A DNA stretch of 64,000 nt from Actinopolymorpha rutila (GCF_013407855.1 NZ_JACBZH010000001.1:6014001-6078000), one strand, 5' to 3'; shown: positions 35,429 through 43,871, counted from the stretch's first letter. Translations and numbers: made by a program. The notes: a model not told the origin generated them from the sequence alone.

Positions 35429-35500
35429 ATGATCGTCTGGCTCAACGGATCCTTCAGTCGCGGCAAGAGCCGCTGGCTGGTAGCACAGACAGCGATATAA
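35429..35500 (+). pseudogene. Truncated P-loop (AAA/tunicamycin-resistance-like) gene start
   Basis: Twenty-three codons begin with MIVWLNGSFSRGKS, the usual opening of a small actinomycete P-loop protein group (MIVWLNGxFGxGKT), then end in a stop. The rest of the gene is gone; an integrase remnant follows. Confidence 0.5.
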
Positions 35501-35649
35501 GTCATGCGTTGTGTAGGTGCACACTCGTGATCCTGCAGACTGGCGGCTATCAGGCCTCGTTGCCGTGGTTGCGTACGCTGCGGCGCAGGACGGACCTGCC
35601 GTCTACGCACGCGAGCCGGAAGGGCGCAGAGCGCAAGGGAAGCGCCTGA

Positions 35650-35955
35650 TGCGCTCGCGATTACCGCGACCTGGTGTTCGCGCAGCCCAACGGCCGGCCG
35701 ATCGACCTGCGGGATGACTGGGAGGAGTGGAAGACGCTGCTGAAGATGGCCGGGGTCGGTGATGCTCGGGTCCACGACGGTCGGCACACCGCGGGCACGC
35801 TGCTCCTGGAGCAGGGCGTCGACATCCGGGTGGTTCAGGAGATCCTCGGGCACTCTGATCTGAGGGTCACCCAGGGCTACACGCACGTCGGATCGGTGCT
35901 CGCCCAGGACGCGGCGGCCCGGATCGGACGGGTCCTTTTCGGAGGTGCCCGGTGA
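35650..35955 (+). pseudogene. Tyrosine recombinase C-terminal remnant 2
   Basis: Encodes DYRDLVFAQPNGRPIDLRDD, VHDGRHTAGTLLLEQGVDI, VVQEILGHSDLRVTQGYTHV: the HxxR box, LGH and the catalytic Tyr of a phage/ICE integrase. The frame upstream is closed by TGA at 35647 and the N-terminal arm-binding and core domains are missing. The stop is followed at once by a 12-bp-period direct repeat and, 100 bp on, a tRNA 3' half, the usual order of int and att. Confidence 0.75.
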
Positions 35956-35962
35956 GTCCAAT

Positions 35963-35983
35963 TGAGACCACAACTGAGACCAC
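35963..35983. repeat. Paired 9-mer, 12-bp period, next to integrase stop
   Basis: TGAGACCAC at 35963-35971 and 35975-35983. It lies right after the integrase remnant and is the reference case for the paired-repeat loci elsewhere in the window. Confidence 0.6.
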
Positions 35984-36051
35984 GAGGTCACTACAGCTTG
36001 ATCGGCATACTGCCGGGGATGAGGTTTCCGCAGGTCAGAGGTGATTTTGGA

Positions 36052-36096
36052 TGGAGCCGCCTGTGGGAATCGAACCCACGACCTACGCATTACGAG
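36052..36096 (-). tRNA. tRNA-Thr(CGT) 3' half (att-like fragment)
   Basis: The minus strand reads anticodon loop CTCGTAA, variable region AGGTC, T-arm GTGGG-TTCGATT-CCCAC, acceptor strand AGGCGGC, discriminator T and CCA. The 5' half (D-arm and GCCGCCT acceptor strand) is absent, so it is not a working tRNA. Integrative elements carry exactly such a 3' tRNA segment at their att site. Confidence 0.7.
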
Positions 36097-36191
36097 AACC
36101 GCCGCCAACACCCAATTGGCCCTCCACCAGCAACTTCACCCCCACTTACTCCCCCACCAACCCCACCGTTTGCCAACGGCTGACACCATTT

Positions 36192-36211
36192 CATGCCACA
36201 AGCCATGCCAC
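36192..36211. repeat. Paired 8-mer, 12-bp period
   Basis: CATGCCAC at 36192-36199 and 36204-36211, at the start of repeat family E copy 2. Confidence 0.55.
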
Positions 36212-36384
36212 GAACCCAGGCCACGGCGCCAGTGTTCTGCTCCCAAGCGCCACCTCAGTGGTGAGCGTCGGCCAGCGTCTCACGCACCGCTGCGCGGCCT
36301 CGTCAAGTATTCGCGACCCAGCTCACGTGTGGCTACGACCGCTCCCGCTGGCCGCGGTCTGGCGTCGGTGCCTAAGCGGACATC
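36203..36384. repeat. 185-bp imperfect repeat (family E), copy 2
   Basis: Partner of 32701-32888. With it, it encloses the orphan solute-binding gene and both the P-loop and integrase remnants. From 35,956 to 36,927 no protein gene is supported. Confidence 0.65.
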
Positions 36385-36565
36385 GCTTGAGCATGGGTCA
36401 AGAAAACTGGCCACTCGCACGATTGCCCGGTAACTGGAGGGCGCCATACCGGTCACGTCCGAGCGGTGCAGGAACCGTTCGCAGTCTCGCTGGCGGTCCG
36501 CAGCCTGTAACCAGCACCCATTCAGCGCCCCGACCGCCTTCCTTTGGCGTCGAGTTGTTTGGAGG

Positions 36566-36602
36566 TGGCTGGGGTGGGAGGACTCGAACCTCTTATCATC
36601 AG
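36566..36602 (-). other. tRNA-3'-end-like fragment
   Basis: The minus strand reads AAGAGGTTCGAGTCCTCCC followed by ACCCCAGCC, which looks like a T-arm and acceptor 3' strand with one mismatch. No upstream tRNA arms are found. Possibly another att relic; isotype not clear. Confidence 0.3.
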
Positions 36603-36927
36603 CTCCAAAGGGCGATGAGCAGCTTCAATATGCAGCTGGCCTGCGACAACGTTGGCCGAGCCAGTGTCTGAAGTGTCCTCGATTGCACTTCAAGACTCCG
36701 TTTCATGGGCAGACTCATGGGCACTGGCCCCGCCACCACCCGCCCGGGGATCCGACCGGCCTGCGGCCTGATCCGGGTCGTAACACCTAGATCGCGACCC
36801 GATCGAACGTCGGCTTCCGAGGCCATCACCAGGCTCGCGAAGTAATGCCGTAATCGCTCATCGGGCGCAGTAGCTCGCGGTGCCGAGCCTCGTCCAGGCG
36901 ACGCCCGCGCTGGGGACCCCGGAGTGA

Positions 36928-37536
36928 TCAATGGGTTGCCACAGACCCAACATAGAGCGCCGGGTCGTGCTCGAAGTCCGGGGCAACCTCTGCCGTCACG
37001 TTCGCCGCCTGGGTCTTCGGGATGAAGTAGGCGTAGGTCGTGCGCACGCTGCGGCCGGGTCGCAGCTTCGTCAGGGAGATCCCGCAGTCGGAGTCGATGC
37101 AGCTGGGGTCCAGCTGGTCCTCCCCGGCGAGCACGTTCATGTCGGTCATGCTTGGGTCGAACGTTTCCGACGACGTGTTGCGCACCTGGATGGTGAACTT
37201 GATCGGCAAATCGCCCGCCTTGAGCGCCGCCTTGATTTCGTCGTCATACTCGGCCGTCTCAGCCCAGGACTCGCCGTCCCCGGCGTCCTTCATGATCGTC
37301 GGCTTGAACACCGTCATCTCGATCCCGTCCGCATAGACCGTGCGGGCGCCCCATGCGTACTCATCGGGCGCCGTCGGCGTCGGCGTCGGCGTCTCGGTAG
37401 GAATGGGTGACCTGCTGGTCGCCATAGCCCGGACCCCGCCCCTTTCGGCCACCTGCTTCACCGGCGGAGTGGCGACGCAGCCTGCCAGCAAGGCGAGGGC
37501 CACTGCGCTCAGTGCGATGGACTTGGTTCGGTTCAT
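36928..37536 (-). CDS. Lipoprotein, DUF4352-like
   Basis: 202 aa. Signal with lipobox LLAGC (Cys 20), a Thr/Pro linker (TETPTPTPTAP), then an immunoglobulin-like domain with IKFTIQVRNTSSETFDPS and a Cys pair (PSCIDSDCG). This order matches small surface lipoproteins with a DUF4352-type domain. ATG 37536 overlaps the TGA of a 31-codon gene upstream (ATGA), suggesting coupled translation. Role unknown. Confidence 0.8.
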   Translation of the reverse strand: MNRTKSIALSAVALALLAGCVATPPVKQVAERGGVRAMATSRSPIPTETPTPTPTAPDEYAWGARTVYADGIEMTVFKPTIMKDAGDGESWAETAEYDDEIKAALKAGDLPIKFTIQVRNTSSETFDPSMTDMNVLAGEDQLDPSCIDSDCGISLTKLRPGRSVRTTYAYFIPKTQAANVTAEVAPDFEHDPALYVGSVATH

Positions 37537-37628
37537 GATCTCTCCATTGCCAACCGCACGGCGGACCCCGAGAACGACGTCGGGGACTGGAGGACGATCC
37601 GCTCAGATCGCAGGCGACGCTTCGACAT
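37533..37628 (-). CDS. 31-aa peptide translationally coupled to lipoprotein
   Basis: MSKRRLRSERIVLQSPTSFS then GSAVRLAMERS. ATG 37628 has GGAGG at five nt. Its TGA overlaps the ATG of the lipoprotein gene. Peptide role or pure leader role cannot be told. Below the usual gene-calling size limit. Confidence 0.5.
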   Translation of the reverse strand: MSKRRLRSERIVLQSPTSFSGSAVRLAMERS

Positions 37629-38029
37629 GCGGGCCTCCGGGACGTTGAGTTTCTCCCCGTGGGCGGAAGTGTGGGGCACCAGGCAGCTTGATCGGAAGGG
37701 CCCAGCCAACTGAACCCCCGAGAATGGTTGTCGACCCGCTCCATGTCTGTCGGGCATTGAAATTCCAGTCCGCAGCCAGTCCGCAAGAAGTCCGCAGGAC
37801 GCCCAACAGCTGCCGTTGTCAGCCAGCTACAACAAGCGGTAAAGACGCAGGTCAGACGCGGTGCTCGGGACGTCTGCCCAGACCAGGGAACCCGCGGCCC
37901 GAGTTCGAGCTGTATTACGACATCTGATAGACGCAGGTCCCAGGCCTGCGAGATCACCGCGGAAACGGTGGCTGACCTGCGGAAACGCCTTCTGGCGCTT
38001 CTCACGGTCTGCCGCCGTTTTCCATGATC

Positions 38030-38050
38030 ATGTGTACCGAATGTGTACCG
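38030..38050. repeat. Paired 10-mer, 11-bp period
   Basis: ATGTGTACCG at 38030-38039 and 38041-38050, a perfect pair. The stretch 37,629-38,398 shows no protein gene. Confidence 0.6.
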
Positions 38051-38088
38051 GGCTCCGGCGATGCCCGCTGTACGGTGCTGCCAGTACC

Positions 38089-38138
38089 TGTCGTTGACCG
38101 TGGATCATTCCTGGCTTGGGCATGCGGAGGGCACGCAG
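38089..38138. repeat. Repeat family C, copy 1
   Basis: Shares GTTGACCGTGGATCA and CTTGGGCATGCGGAGGGCAC with copies at 41015, 53181 and 56738. It contains the paired GGCAxG at 38119 and 38130 (11-bp period). Confidence 0.5.
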
Positions 38139-38398
38139 GTGCCCGGCTTGAGGGAGTCGGAGTTGTCCGGGACCATGCTCGGCATGGTTGGCACCGCGGA
38201 GCTTCGAACGCTGTATTTGGATCCGTCCACGGCTTGGGTTGCGTGGATGCTTGATCCGAACTCGTCGACAGTTCCGAACGGCCTCGCGGCAGCCGACCAT
38301 CGGATCAGCCGACACCCGCTGCGACGTCGACGCGCTCATCGCCGACGTTCCGCAGCCCATTGGTACTGCAGCGATTGCTATTCCTGGTGCTTGGGCTC

Positions 38399-38779
38399 AT
38401 GACGGCTTATGAGGCGATCTGGATTCTGGTCGCCATGATTGCGTGGGCGCTCGTACTTACATTTAGCTATCGAAGGTCAGATCCTGCTAGTAGAAATAGG
38501 GGGCTTCTTGCCGCCATCTCCTGGCTGGCCTTGATCATTCCCATGGCGTATTACAGATTGGACGGAGATGTCCGCCTCGTTGCGGGATCGTCAATAGGTG
38601 GCGCCCTGCTACTTCTTCTCTTTACTCGTGGACGACTAGAGGCCGCGCTCCTTGGCCGTGGTCGCAAAGATAACGGGTCCCATGAGGAGGCGGATGACGT
38701 TGCGCCGGGTCACGGTATCGTGATTTGGCTTATTGTTGCAGCAATCTTCGTAGGCTTGTTCGTAAGCACGTATCTCTAA
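38399..38779 (+). CDS. Membrane protein, atypical base composition
   Basis: 126 aa with four hydrophobic segments (about 4-22, 34-51, 60-74, 106-124) and an acidic loop before the last. It is clearly less GC-rich than the rest of the window and uses AT-ending codons, a sign of transfer. ATG 38399 is used; a TTG at 38360 is also open. Function unknown. Confidence 0.6.
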   Translation: MTAYEAIWILVAMIAWALVLTFSYRRSDPASRNRGLLAAISWLALIIPMAYYRLDGDVRLVAGSSIGGALLLLLFTRGRLEAALLGRGRKDNGSHEEADDVAPGHGIVIWLIVAAIFVGLFVSTYL

Positions 38780-39053
38780 TTTGAGTGCATGACACGCGAC
38801 CTGCAGTATTTCGAGAGAGATCTCTTTCTCGGGCTGATCACGGGCGGGTTCTCCTATTTAAATTCCTAGGCCCTGGCGATGTGCTTGATCTCCTTGATGA
38901 TGTCGCTATGCCAATTCGAGAAATCGGACGTCTGGTCTCAGCACATTCGTGAGTTCCTCGGCCGACCATAGTGTTCCCTCCACAGGGGCACGCGACCTTG
39001 TTATCTGTAGGAACGGGCACCGTGATCACGACCGGCGCGTCCGCGCTCGGGAG

Positions 39054-39122
39054 GTCGTCGGCCTGGTGCTCGTCGTCGTCCGGTGTTGCAGGTCATTGGG
39101 GTCGGACTGGGGTCAGTCGGAC
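39054..39122. repeat. Repeat family F, copy 1
   Basis: GTCGTCGGCCTGGTGCTC plus the pair GGGGTC at 39098 and 39109 (11-bp period). Related to 40978 and 51364. The stretch 38,780-39,170 otherwise shows no gene. Confidence 0.5.
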
Positions 39123-39170
39123 GCCGCTGACAGCCATGCGCATCGTTTCGACTGGATGTAGCCTCCGGCC

Positions 39171-39641
39171 ATGACAGCCGCTGACTCGCCGCCGCCGTGG
39201 GCGGGAGATGCGATCGGGCAGCGGTTGCGCAGCTTCGCCGACCACCTCGAACGTGATCTTGGACCATCGGTGACGATGATCCGCAGGTGGGACGGTGGTG
39301 AGTTGGTGACCGAGCTGATCCCAACCAGCCACGACGCCATGCCCGTGGTCTGGACAGACTTCGGCTCCGGGCTGCAGCTTGAACTTGGCAACGGTCCAGG
39401 TGGCTCATTCGGAGTGTTCGACCGTGACGACCAAGGTGCGGAGTTCGTCGAATCGACTGTCCGCGCGATTGTCGACGGCCACGTCACTGAAGTATTCGGC
39501 CCGGACCGATCGCGGGTCGAGGTGACCTACCTGGACGGATCAACGTTCCACCACACGGGCTACGACGGCTTCCTCGCCGGCATACCCCGATGGGGATGGC
39601 GAGACCGAGGTCGTAAGGTCTCCTACCCGCCCTACAGGTGA
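39171..39641 (+). CDS. Hypothetical protein
   Basis: 156 aa, soluble. An N-terminal helix (GQRLRSFADHLERDLG) is followed by beta-rich sequence with WTDFGSGLQLELGNGPGG and RSRVEVTYLDGSTFHHTGYDG. No domain recognised. TAGCCT lies six nt before the ATG, so the mRNA may be leaderless. Single gene between repeat loci. Confidence 0.65.
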   Translation: MTAADSPPPWAGDAIGQRLRSFADHLERDLGPSVTMIRRWDGGELVTELIPTSHDAMPVVWTDFGSGLQLELGNGPGGSFGVFDRDDQGAEFVESTVRAIVDGHVTEVFGPDRSRVEVTYLDGSTFHHTGYDGFLAGIPRWGWRDRGRKVSYPPYR

Positions 39642-39780
39642 GGCAGCAGCGCATCGCGCCTGTCCCAGCTTGGAAGGGCTGGCGCGGGGCCCTGGCCGCA
39701 GCTCCTGTCTTGCTTGGTGGATAGCCCTGCACGCCCGTTCAGACCATTGCGGCCCGCAGCTAATGGCACGATAGTTGCAC

Positions 39781-39822
39781 GGCGACGGCGACGGCGACCG
39801 GCGACGGCGACCGGCGACCGGC
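39781..39822. repeat. GGCGACx tandem run
   Basis: Short tandem GGCGAC(G/C)-type units just before the start of the hypothetical gene at 39826. Copy number may vary. Confidence 0.5.
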
Positions 39823-39825
39823 CGA

Positions 39826-40269
39826 ATGGTGAGCTGCTGCGAGCGTGATGCTGTGGTTGTGGACGAGTCTGCTGTGCTCTTCGAGGGCTGCCGGCCATGG
39901 ACCGAGCCCGGCGCCTCGGCCTACGAGCCGGAGCTTCTGGACGGCAGGATGCTCCACTTCCATGAGATGGATCTGCAGCGCATCGAGATCGAGCCGGAGC
40001 AGCGGCGACTGACCTTGTGGCTTCGCTGGCATCCAGATTGGCTGCCCGAAGAAATTCGCGACTCTCCAGTCGCGCGTATCGAGCCGCATGGGGCTCGGGT
40101 GGTGGACTGGCAAGAAGAACCGGTCGAAGATCTTCCACCCGGGGTAGGACGAGAGGTGTGCGGCGTGGACTTCTACCCGCCGAACCTTCTGCACTTCCAG
40201 TCGTTCAACGTCGCGTTCACCGCACGTGTCCGCCGGGTCAGCCTCGCCGTTCTGCCGACGGAAAGGTGA
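39826..40269 (+). CDS. Hypothetical protein
   Basis: 147 aa, acidic, soluble, with DLQRIEIEPEQRRLTLWLRW and GVDFYPPNLLHFQSFNVAF. No domain recognised; size and context resemble small immunity-type proteins, but this is only an impression. In front lies a tandem GGCGACC/GGCGACG run (39781-39822). TTG 39775 would add 17 residues encoded partly by that run. Confidence 0.6.
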   Translation: MVSCCERDAVVVDESAVLFEGCRPWTEPGASAYEPELLDGRMLHFHEMDLQRIEIEPEQRRLTLWLRWHPDWLPEEIRDSPVARIEPHGARVVDWQEEPVEDLPPGVGREVCGVDFYPPNLLHFQSFNVAFTARVRRVSLAVLPTER

Positions 40270-40291
40270 CGAGGGCGCGGAGCGATACGGT

Positions 40292-40408
40292 CAGCTTGGG
40301 AATCGTAGGGATCGGACCTCCTATTCGGTGTGTCAGTGTGGATCAGCGGCCTGGCGTGACCTGGAGGATCCGGTCCTGGCCCGCTGTAATGGCACGTGGA
40401 TGGCACGG
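40292..40408. repeat. 117-bp repeat family D, copy 1
   Basis: Starts CAGCTTGGGAATCGTA and ends in the pair ATGGCACG at 40389 and 40400 (11-bp period). Copy 2 at 52761-52877 has the same length and orientation. Confidence 0.65.
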
Positions 40409-40455
40409 CCGGAGCCAGTTCGCGCTGCCAGGCTCCTCGAACTGGTGTCCCCGGC

Positions 40456-40492
40456 GCCTCGTGTTGACTTCGATGGGGTCACGCTGGGTCTG
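40456..40492. repeat. Repeat family G, copy 1
   Basis: CGCCTCGTGTTG, then GGGTCACGCTGGGTC (pair of GGGTC at 10-bp period). Related to 55150-55190 and in part to 49360-49376. Confidence 0.4.
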
Positions 40493-40598
40493 TTGGACTC
40501 AACGGGCTTGGCGTAGGACTGTTTCGTGTGTCCAGTGTTGACCGTCGCAGTACCGTGTCTGCACATCGCGGCGGCTCGGGAGAGGGGTGCGATTGCGC

Positions 40599-40946
40599 AT
40601 GCGAGCAGAGACCGACCTTTCCAGATCTGCGCTCGTCCCGGTCCTGCTGTGCGTAGTCGCGGTTGGAAACGCCGTCGTCTGGTGGACGGTCACCACCTAC
40701 CCGCGTGCGATGGCCCGGTTCGAGGAGGAACCAGTCCCGCCGCTGACGCCGGCCGATCTCCTAGTACTTGGGATCGCGGGGCTCCTCTCCCTGCTCATGG
40801 CAGCCGGAGCGATTGCAAGCCTCATCTCCCGCACTGCCGATCGTGGACGTTGGATCGGTGCGCTCTCCCGCGCCGGTCTCATCGCCTGTCCTCTAGCTGG
40901 CGTGTTCTACGTGTCGTATGTGGGTTACCTCTGGCTCCTCGCTTGA
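40599..40946 (+). CDS. Small membrane protein
   Basis: 115 aa with three hydrophobic segments (about 13-32, 53-78, 89-112) and a polar first loop (YPRAMARFEEEPVPP). ATG 40599 or GTG 40587 may start it; a GGGAGAGG is close upstream of both. It lies between repeat families D and F/C. Function unknown. Confidence 0.6.
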   Translation: MRAETDLSRSALVPVLLCVVAVGNAVVWWTVTTYPRAMARFEEEPVPPLTPADLLVLGIAGLLSLLMAAGAIASLISRTADRGRWIGALSRAGLIACPLAGVFYVSYVGYLWLLA

Positions 40947-40977
40947 AGCCTGCCGAGATGGCCGTCACTCCACGGGT

Positions 40978-41014
40978 TGTCGGCCTGGTGCTGATCATCG
41001 CCCGGTGTGCAGCT
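40978..41014. repeat. Repeat family F, copy 2
   Basis: TGTCGGCCTGGTGCTGATCA, joined directly to family C copy 2. Confidence 0.45.
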
Positions 41015-41061
41015 CGGACCAACATCACCCTTGGCTTGGGTGGCACGCGGAGGGCACGGAG
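41015..41061. repeat. Repeat family C, copy 2
   Basis: CCCTTGGCTTGGG plus the pair GGCACG at 41042 and 41053 (11-bp period). Confidence 0.55.
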
Positions 41062-41114
41062 ACTGGGAGCTTGGCAATCTGAGTGGCATTGATACCGCGC
41101 TTATCATCGTGACC

Positions 41115-41591
41115 ATGACCGGTCCGCGTCATGGCCAGGCAGCGGCAGGTGTAGCCGCAATCGCCGCGCTGCTTGGCGTGATGTCCGCGCCGGGTTGCGA
41201 GCCGCTGTACGGCTGCGATGAGCGCGAAAATCGCTTTGGCTACAGGCTCGACGCACTCCCCGTGCTGGAGCTGCACCCTCCTGGCGCAACACTCGAAGAT
41301 GAGTACTCCGGCTGTGACGATGACGACCTGTATGCCACAGCGGGTCGCAAGTACCACACAACCGGGACTGCCGCCGAAACGAAGGCGTTCTACCGTCACG
41401 CGCTCCCAGCGGCCGGCTGGAGGCTAGACACCCACCTGCTAGCAAAAACCAACCGGATGTGCTTCACCAAATCCGTGGACGGCACCGCTGCGATCTTCGC
41501 TCTGGAGTGGCTAAGCGAAGAGCCCCAGAACTTCTACGCGAACGTAAAGGCGAGCCTTAGAGACACGCTGACTTGCGCTGACGACGCCTGA
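41115..41591 (+). CDS. Putative lipoprotein
   Basis: 158 aa. The N-terminus (VAAIAALLGVMSAPGC) is a hydrophobic signal ending in a plausible lipobox Cys. The mature part has several Cys and an acidic SGCDDDDLYATAG region. TATCAT lies seven nt before the ATG (41102-41107), suggesting a leaderless transcript. No domain recognised. Confidence 0.65.
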   Translation: MTGPRHGQAAAGVAAIAALLGVMSAPGCEPLYGCDERENRFGYRLDALPVLELHPPGATLEDEYSGCDDDDLYATAGRKYHTTGTAAETKAFYRHALPAAGWRLDTHLLAKTNRMCFTKSVDGTAAIFALEWLSEEPQNFYANVKASLRDTLTCADDA

Positions 41592-41814
41592 CGCACTGGC
41601 GTTCCGGTGCACTGTAGTGACCTTCCTATCCGTAGGCCGCCAAAGGTCGACCTGGACAGTCCACGATCATCCAGTCCGCGCGCGACGGGACGTGCTCGGT
41701 GCGTCCGGTCGGCCGGCGTCCATCGTCGCCCGACGTGGCAGCACGTTGGCGTCAGGCTGGATCAGATTTATGGTCTGTCCCACGACCTGCCAGAGTCTCC
41801 ATTCGGCCCGAGCG

Positions 41815-42474
41815 CTACTTGTCGAAGGATCCGTCGTTGACAGCTCGGACGAGTTCGGCGATGCGTTGATCGGGCGCTTGGCTTGGAGCCAGTCTTTCCT
41901 TGTAGACAATCCGAATCCGACCTGCTTTCCACCAGTGGTTCCGGTATCGAAGCACACCGACTTTCCATCCCTTGACGCGGTTCCAGAACAGCGCGTTCAT
42001 GATCGGAGTCAAGATCGCCGGGTTGTCTGCACCGACTCCGTTGACGAGTGGTTCCCCGACCTTGACGGCCCTCACGTAGAAGATCCATTCGCCTCGATAG
42101 ATGCGCACGTCGTGATCCCGCGGCGTGAACGGAAGTGTTTCCCACCACTGGCCGGTGGTTGCGACTTCGGGGCGCCCTTGAGTGTGGCCCGCGTCTGTAC
42201 CGCCCATTTGGCGTTCCATCTCTCGTTTGCGCGCGGCTTCCTCGGCCTCCAGGTCGGCAACTACCTCTGGTTCGTAGAGCCGCCGGACTTCGCGGCCGGC
42301 CATCCGGGTTCCTTGGATGGCAACCAGTGCACCGATCGCCCCGACAAGCAGTTGGGTCGCCGTTCCGTCCATGGGATCGGCCGGGCCGTACTGGAAGGCG
42401 GTCCACGCGCCCACGCCGGCAAGCACGATGCCCCACACGAGCTTCTTGATCGCCTTGCTGCGCGTACCGTTCAC
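41815..42474 (-). CDS. Two-TM membrane protein with soluble C-terminal domain
   Basis: 219 aa. Two TM helices (about 12-28 and 40-56), a charged coiled linker (VVADLEAEEAARKREMERQM), then a soluble domain with DVRIYRGEWIFYVRAVKVGE and YRNHWWKAGRIRIVYKE. GTG start at 42474. No domain recognised. Upstream is a 141-bp repeat element. Confidence 0.7.
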   Translation of the reverse strand: MNGTRSKAIKKLVWGIVLAGVGAWTAFQYGPADPMDGTATQLLVGAIGALVAIQGTRMAGREVRRLYEPEVVADLEAEEAARKREMERQMGGTDAGHTQGRPEVATTGQWWETLPFTPRDHDVRIYRGEWIFYVRAVKVGEPLVNGVGADNPAILTPIMNALFWNRVKGWKVGVLRYRNHWWKAGRIRIVYKERLAPSQAPDQRIAELVRAVNDGSFDK

Positions 42475-42637
42475 GCGCGGAAGCTACCGCGGCTCTGACA
42501 TGGCTGAATAGAGGTTGGGGTAGATCGCCCCACTTTGCGTGTCTCGGCTGACCTACGCCGATCCCGTAGGGCATCAGGAGCGTGGGGAGGGTTGAGGCAT
42601 GCCCAGCCCATATGGGGCTGCGAAGGTCACCAGACTC

Positions 42638-42778
42638 CCCCGTCATCCTCGCAACCAGCCAGATTGAAGGTCGCAGCGCAGCGGGTCAAGGGTCGGCGGA
42701 GCCGATCATGAAGTGACGCCGAAGGCGCCATTGACGCGTGGAGTGGAGACCGGAGACTGGCCTGCGAGGAGGACGGGG
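42638..42778. mobile_element. 141-bp MITE-like element (family A), copy 1
   Basis: Ends CCCCGTCATCCTCGCA (left) and TGCGAGGAGGACGGGG (right) are inverted repeats matching 15 of 16. The core holds GTCAAGGG and a near inverted ATTGAC arm. Copy 2 at 52153-52293 has exactly the same length. It is too short to code for a transposase. No target-site duplication is obvious. Confidence 0.7.
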
Positions 42779-42786
42779 CGGGAACG

Positions 42787-43110
42787 TTACTCGTTGGCCC
42801 GGTGGTCGCCACCTCTGGTGTTGCGGTTGGACGAGATGAGGGCAAGGGCGACGCTGATGGTCCAGGTCAGGAGACCTACGCCCATGCCGACGGCGGCGCT
42901 GTCCCCGACGCCGGGTCCGGCGGCGCCAATCGTCGCTCCGACCACGCCACCCGCAATGACGGCGACGAGGGCGAGCCCCCATGCACCTCCGCCCTGCCCG
43001 ATCTCGCCAAGCCGTTGGCGTAGCGAACGTTGACGGTCGCCGAGGAGCAGGACCTGGGCGCTGATAACGGTCGCGCCGAGCCACATGATCGGAAGGAAGT
43101 ACCAGGGCAC
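42787..43110 (-). CDS. Small membrane protein
   Basis: 107 aa with three hydrophobic segments (about 2-22, 44-66 and 72-92), the second very Gly/Ala/Val-rich. GTG start 43110. Function unknown. The 141-bp element begins nine bases past its 3' end. Confidence 0.6.
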   Translation of the reverse strand: MPWYFLPIMWLGATVISAQVLLLGDRQRSLRQRLGEIGQGGGAWGLALVAVIAGGVVGATIGAAGPGVGDSAAVGMGVGLLTWTISVALALISSNRNTRGGDHRANE

Positions 43111-43154
43111 CGCCTGAATCTACGGGCCGCAACAGCTGCGCGCTGTCCTTACGC

Positions 43155-43248
43155 CTGGTGAGCCCGAGGACGGCGCGCTAGCGCCCCCCCAGGGCGGCCG
43201 TGCGGCTGCGCCGCGTTAGCGGTGCCTTGACTCTCAACACGGACGACG
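43155..43248. repeat. Repeat family B, copy 1
   Basis: GGTGAGCCCGAGGACGGCGC to GCCTTGACTC, with several GC-rich hairpins. Related to 59824-59905 and, in its first 27 bp, to 52694-52720. It cuts into the ComEC remnant. Confidence 0.6.
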
Positions 43249-43714
43249 TCCGCTGCAGAACGACGTAGGTCGACCGGTGTCCGCGGGAGGGGCGTACCAG
43301 CGGATCGGTGCGCACCATGAGCTCGATCGTGGCGACCGACGCATCGGCGGCAAGTGCGGGCACCGGACCGCTCCTGGCCGCCGACATGTGCAGCAGAGTG
43401 ACCGCGGTCAGCACGGCCGCACCCAGGCACGCCACCGCCGCCGGCAGTCCGATCCCACCTGTGCGCGGGTCTTCACGGCCCTCACGGCACAGCAGGACGA
43501 CTCCCGCCAGCGCCGCCACGACCGCCCCGCCGGCGGCGGGCACGATGGGCAGGATCGGGACCACAAGAGTGCACAGCCACCCGGCGACCGCGACCGGAAC
43601 CAGCCGTGCGTCGACACGAGTGCGAACGGCAGCACGAGCGGACGCGCCGTCGCCGTCGACGTGCACCGACTCGCGCAGGAACCCGACGAGGCTGTCCACC
43701 GTGATCACCCTCAC
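43178..43714 (-). pseudogene. ComEC-like N-terminal fragment
   Basis: Residues with DARLVPVAVAGWLCTLVVPI, two more TM helices, and LAADASVATIELMVRTDPLV followed by VVLQRTSSVL match the N-terminus of the ComEC/Rec2 DNA-uptake channel (TM pair, then the OB-like domain start). From about 43245 the frame runs into repeat B and stops; the competence and metallo-lactamase parts are missing. GTG 43714 or 43708 is a possible start. Confidence 0.6.
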
Positions 43715-43871
43715 GGTGCCGTGACCCGGTCGCGTAGCTCGGCGAAGATGCGCTCGCCCATAGATCGGGAGGCCGTACCGGTTTATCCGCGTGGAGACCA
43801 CGAAGGTGGGCGCCCGAGCCGATTCCCTGCCCATTGGTGACTGCGTCCCGGGCGCCCGATGCGATTGTCGG

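Noticed and set aside
36566..36602. Complete tRNA gene
   Set aside because: Only a T-arm and 3' strand are seen, with a mismatch; listed as a fragment.
38838..39029. Minus-strand frame with a CPCGG motif
   Set aside because: Start has no RBS and only one cysteine pair; too little to call a zinc-ribbon gene.
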